Part shown: positions 60,656 through 64,000 of the stretch, piece by piece
How positions within the stretch are numbered: the first letter of the stretch is position 1
How the letters are laid out: every line of letters begins with the position of its first letter
Notes under the pieces: model-generated
Told to the model about the DNA's origin: nothing
Database searches by the model: none
The model's input: only the letters and a program-made list of their open reading frames with translations
Assembly: GCF_003473485.1 (NCBI RefSeq)
Contig: NC_053046.1
Location: forward strand, 4,660,001-4,724,000
Source: Medicago truncatula
Lineage: Eukaryota; Streptophyta; Magnoliopsida; Fabales; Fabaceae
Direction of reading: 5' to 3'
Length of the DNA stretch: 64,000 nucleotides
Translations under genes and position numbers: made by a program

Positions 60656-62274
60656 TTTACGTAGTTGTTTACGTAAACCCTTATAAATAAATAATAGGGA
60701 AATGCTAACATGTATCATAATCTTTAAAAAAAAAAAAGTGTCATAAGGACACATGTTAAGATGCTAAAGATGAAAATTATAAATAATAATATCGATCAAA
60801 TATTAATTAATGATTAGTAATATTTATTGAATTTTTATGCCCCAGATAATTGGACTGGGACCTTGTCGTCTAAGTGCCTGTTTGTTTGAGCGGTGACCCA
60901 CCGCTACAGTACGTTTTCACCCATTTTCACCGTGATAATGAAAAGTTATTAGTTATAGCTTCTTATCGAACGTGATTGTTGGCCGTGATATTGTTAATTT
61001 CCAAACACATGCTAAAATGCTTGAGTACTATATATGATAAGATAATTAAGGTTAGCCCAATAAACTTGTCAACTGCCGGTATTCTATCCATATACATCAA
61101 ACTAAACTCTAATTCATACTACTAAGTACTAAGGAAGGAGTTAATAAGTTTCACAAAATAATAAATTATTTTGGAGAATTTAAGTTTGATTTTTTGATGA
61201 AATAATTCTTAATCAGACTTTACTTACTTTTGACTGAACTTTTGATTAATTACTAGAGTCACCTTTTCCTAAAAATCAGAGTATTAACAACAAAAACTCT
61301 TATCCATATACGACTTCTTTTTTTTCCTACTTAATTTTGAGTAATATGAATTCCAACCTACCCTTAAAAAGAAAAGATCAAAAGATGAAGAATTCCAACT
61401 AGCTAATTAACGTACGTTTAAAAGTTAATAATTTCTTATCACGTGTTCAAATTTTTATATACATGTATTGAACACTAAATCCAATATTTAGCACTAAATA
61501 TTCGATTGGATCAAAAGTATGTCTCTAGATATAATTAACCTTTTCAATTCAACGTCTCTAAGCTCACAATCGAGTTGTCTTTTCAATTGAGCATTTATAT
61601 TACCAACTTGCATGATTAGTATTTGTGAGGCTCTTGCTAGCTACTTTAACAAAACTGATCCAACATATTTATAAGATTAAATTTGTTTTATATGCTGATT
61701 CTGATTTTCTATTCTCTCACGTTATCTTTAAACTGCAATTAATGATTAGGCATTGCTTTGAGCATAAAATTTAAGTAAACCCGGCCTGGAAGTAATTAAC
61801 AAGCCGTAATATGAGGTGTTTAAAATTTGATCGTAAAAAAACAAGATGGATTCCATAAAAATAAAAATAAAAATAAAAACAAAAACAAGATGGACAATAT
61901 ATTTTATCAGATACAATATGAGAGGCCTTTTGTTTAGGAATCTGAGAGATAATTTATAGGGAATTGCTTCATCTCACGAGAGAATAAGATCCCTGCAAAA
62001 TATGTCTCGTACGTTTGGTTCTTGTAATTTTTTTTCTTCAATTTTTCGTCTTCAGTTTTTTAAAAAAGTTCCTGGACCTATTAACCTTAATTTCCATTTT
62101 TTTAAATTGATTTTTTATTAATAGGAATGCCACATTAGATGCTAAGTGGCCACTTATACACAATCAGCGTGCACCACGTTAGCATCAGAGTGCCACGTTG
62201 CAGCTTCAATGGGCCCAAGGATTTTTTAAAAAAACAAAAAAATTTGTAAGGACGAAAAACAACATTTTTTTTTA

Positions 62275-62683
62275 GGTTTAAATGTGTCATTGGTCCCTTC
62301 ACTTTCATCAGAATTTGGTATTGGTCCCTGCACTTTTTTTTGTTTGGCATTGGTCCATGTACTTTGTAAAAATATTGGTATTGATCCCTCTATTAACTTT
62401 CTGTTAAAAAAAACACAAAACTAACGGAGTGCCACGGGGCCCAATCATTTCACGCTACGTGGCACCAATATCAATATTTTTCAAAGTGCAGGGACCAATA
62501 CCAATATTTTTACAAAGTGCAGGGTCCAATACCAATACTTTTGTGTTTTTTTAACATAAAGTTAACAGAGGGACCAATATCAATATTTTCACAAAGTGCA
62601 GGGACCAATTCCAAACAAAAAAAAGTGTAGGGATCAATGCCAAAATCTGATGAAAGTGCAGGGACTAAAGGCATATTTAAGCC
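62275..62683. mobile_element. Mutator-like foldback element with 9-bp target duplication
   Basis: Long inverted arms: GGTTTAAATGTGTCATTGGT at the left and inverted GGCTTAAATATGCCTTTAGT at the right, continuing with TTGGTCCCTGCACTTT-type sequence toward the centre. Flanked by TTTTTTTTA on both sides (62266-62274 and 62684-62692). The interior repeats GTGCAGGGACCAATACCAAT several times. No transposase. The 9-bp duplication fits Mutator, though homopolymeric flanks weaken it. Confidence 0.7.
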
Positions 62684-64000
62684 TTTTTTTTACAAGGACC
62701 AAAATCCAACCAAGGCATATTTGCAACGGAGGGGAGTGTATATTTTAACATAAGAAGGGATGAGAGTGTAATTCAAGCTTCTCATAAGGGATGGATGTGT
62801 AATTTACTAAAAAATGTAAGGGTGTGAGAGAAAATAAAAAAATCTAGTTTGTTAAATTTTAAGAGACTAAATTGATACTTTTTTTAATTTTGTATGTCGA
62901 CATCACTCGCTGGAAATGGAAGGACGTGGGAGAAAATGGAAGCATGAAACGACATCCAGGAAAGCAAAATAGAAGGATTTTTGTTTAGGGTTTTCAATTT
63001 CACAAACCATTCTTTGTTTATGCATTAAACAGTAAATTATTCCTTTTTTTGTGTTAAACACGATCATTCATTCTCTTATTGTGAAACAGTTCAATTTTTT
63101 TGTATATCTTGATTTTATTTTAATAAGATATTCATTAAAAGATTTGAACCAACTTGTTTCACCGCGGGTTTCACCAGTTCGACCATAGAACCGCTCGAGT
63201 TTCTCCGATTTACTTGCATACCTAGTTCGATGAGCTGGCTAACCAATGAACCCCTTTGTTTCCCATTTCAACCGGCCATACTTGTTGGTCCAAGTTTTAA
63301 AACATCAGCTTTATGAATTTGTCTATATATTTTTTTTTTAAATCTTGGAATAATTTTAATGAGCTTATCTAATTGATTTGGAGATCAAATGTATCACCAC
63401 AACGCTCATAAAAAAAAAAAAAAAAAAAACACAATTCATCCATGTAACTGTTAATCCTTTCAAATAGACCCTGCAATATAATTACTAATCATTATTAATT
63501 TGGTCTCTAAGATCGTTTTCTTAAAACGATTTACATATTTAACCCTAATCACATATAGGCTTGATTTTTCATTTGCAAAGTATTTCACCCACTACATTAA
63601 TGCATTATAGTGGTTAAAAGATATAAAATTGTTGCATCGGTAAAAATTCAATTCGAATCCAAAACATCTAGTTAAACTTGAAAAAGAAAAACCAGAAAAT
63701 CTTATCCTAGGCAAGTTTCAATTTGGATTCTCTATATCCTCTTTTTGTCTTGTTATTGATGTACAATTTCATTATACAACCAACCTTAATCACGTTATAT
63801 GAGCCATTTATATGTTGGTTATTTTTGTTATATAAATCAATATGTATATGTCATTGAATCTACATTTAGCATTCATTGGGTTCCAGGGAACTCTATTGGC
63901 TATGTCCTAATCAGAAATCATTATTGTGAAAGTAGTCAAATTTAAAATTAAGAAGCTCATTTCATGGAATGCAACTGTTAATTAGCACGACCTAATGAGT

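Larger units (their letters stand above)
58595..64000. other. Gene-poor right end of the window
   Basis: Upstream region of NPF7.3 (58.6-59.5 kb), then repeat-rich DNA with foldback MITEs (60.1-60.8 kb) and a Mutator-like foldback element (62.3-62.7 kb). No protein gene could be supported. The stretch from 62.7 to 64 kb shows nothing recognisable. Confidence 0.6.

Noticed and set aside
60870..61020. Possible Tourist-like MITE (GTGCCTGTTTGTTTGAGCGG ... TTTCCAAACACATGC)
   Set aside because: The inverted ends are too weak and no target duplication was found.

Overview
This window is plant nuclear DNA: AT-rich, with intron-split genes, many MITEs and no operons. An intact two-exon nodule cysteine-rich (NCR) peptide gene near the left end points to an IRLC legume, most likely Medicago truncatula or a close relative. 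The species call is inference.

Layout. 1-4.3 kb: NCR gene plus repeat-rich DNA. 4.3-10.7 kb: TOM2A-like tetraspanin (+). 10.7-22.0 kb: gene-poor, repeat-rich spacer with SINEs, foldback elements and a 725-bp TIR element. 22.0-25.6 kb: type I inositol-polyphosphate 5-phosphatase (+). 26.2-32.3 kb: an inverted duplication of about 0.95 kb whose two arms each carry a U6atac snRNA gene of the minor spliceosome; the arms flank an intact class III peroxidase of the PER20 type (+). 30.3-34.1 kb: a plant-specific gene of unknown function (-) and a duplicated fragment of its 3' end. 34.3-40.9 kb: spacer with MITEs and an LTR-retrotransposon-like remnant. 40.9-45.5 kb: a complete hAT transposon with perfect 8-bp target duplications and an intact 712-aa transposase. 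47.1-52.5 kb: plastid pyruvate kinase (+). 53.5-58.6 kb: nitrate transporter NPF7.3/NRT1.5 (-), convergent with the kinase. 58.6-64 kb: spacer with foldback elements.

The most notable result is the link to minor-class splicing. Two U6atac copies (+ at 26778-26901, - at 31579-31700) each have a USE and a TATA box at Pol III-type spacing and a T-run terminator. In copy A the USE+TATA block is duplicated in tandem as a perfect 68-bp repeat. About 20 kb away, intron 2 of the tetraspanin gene has a U12-type donor (GTATCCTT) and a U12-type branch site 10 nt from its acceptor, so the locus carries both a minor-spliceosome RNA and one of its substrates.

Three of the protein genes (TOM2A, plastid pyruvate kinase, NPF7.3) have Arabidopsis counterparts that I recall as At1g32400, At1g32440 and At1g32450. 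This indicates conserved microsynteny, here expanded by inserted genes and transposons. I derived exon coordinates by matching splice signals, phase and family conservation by eye, without transcript data.
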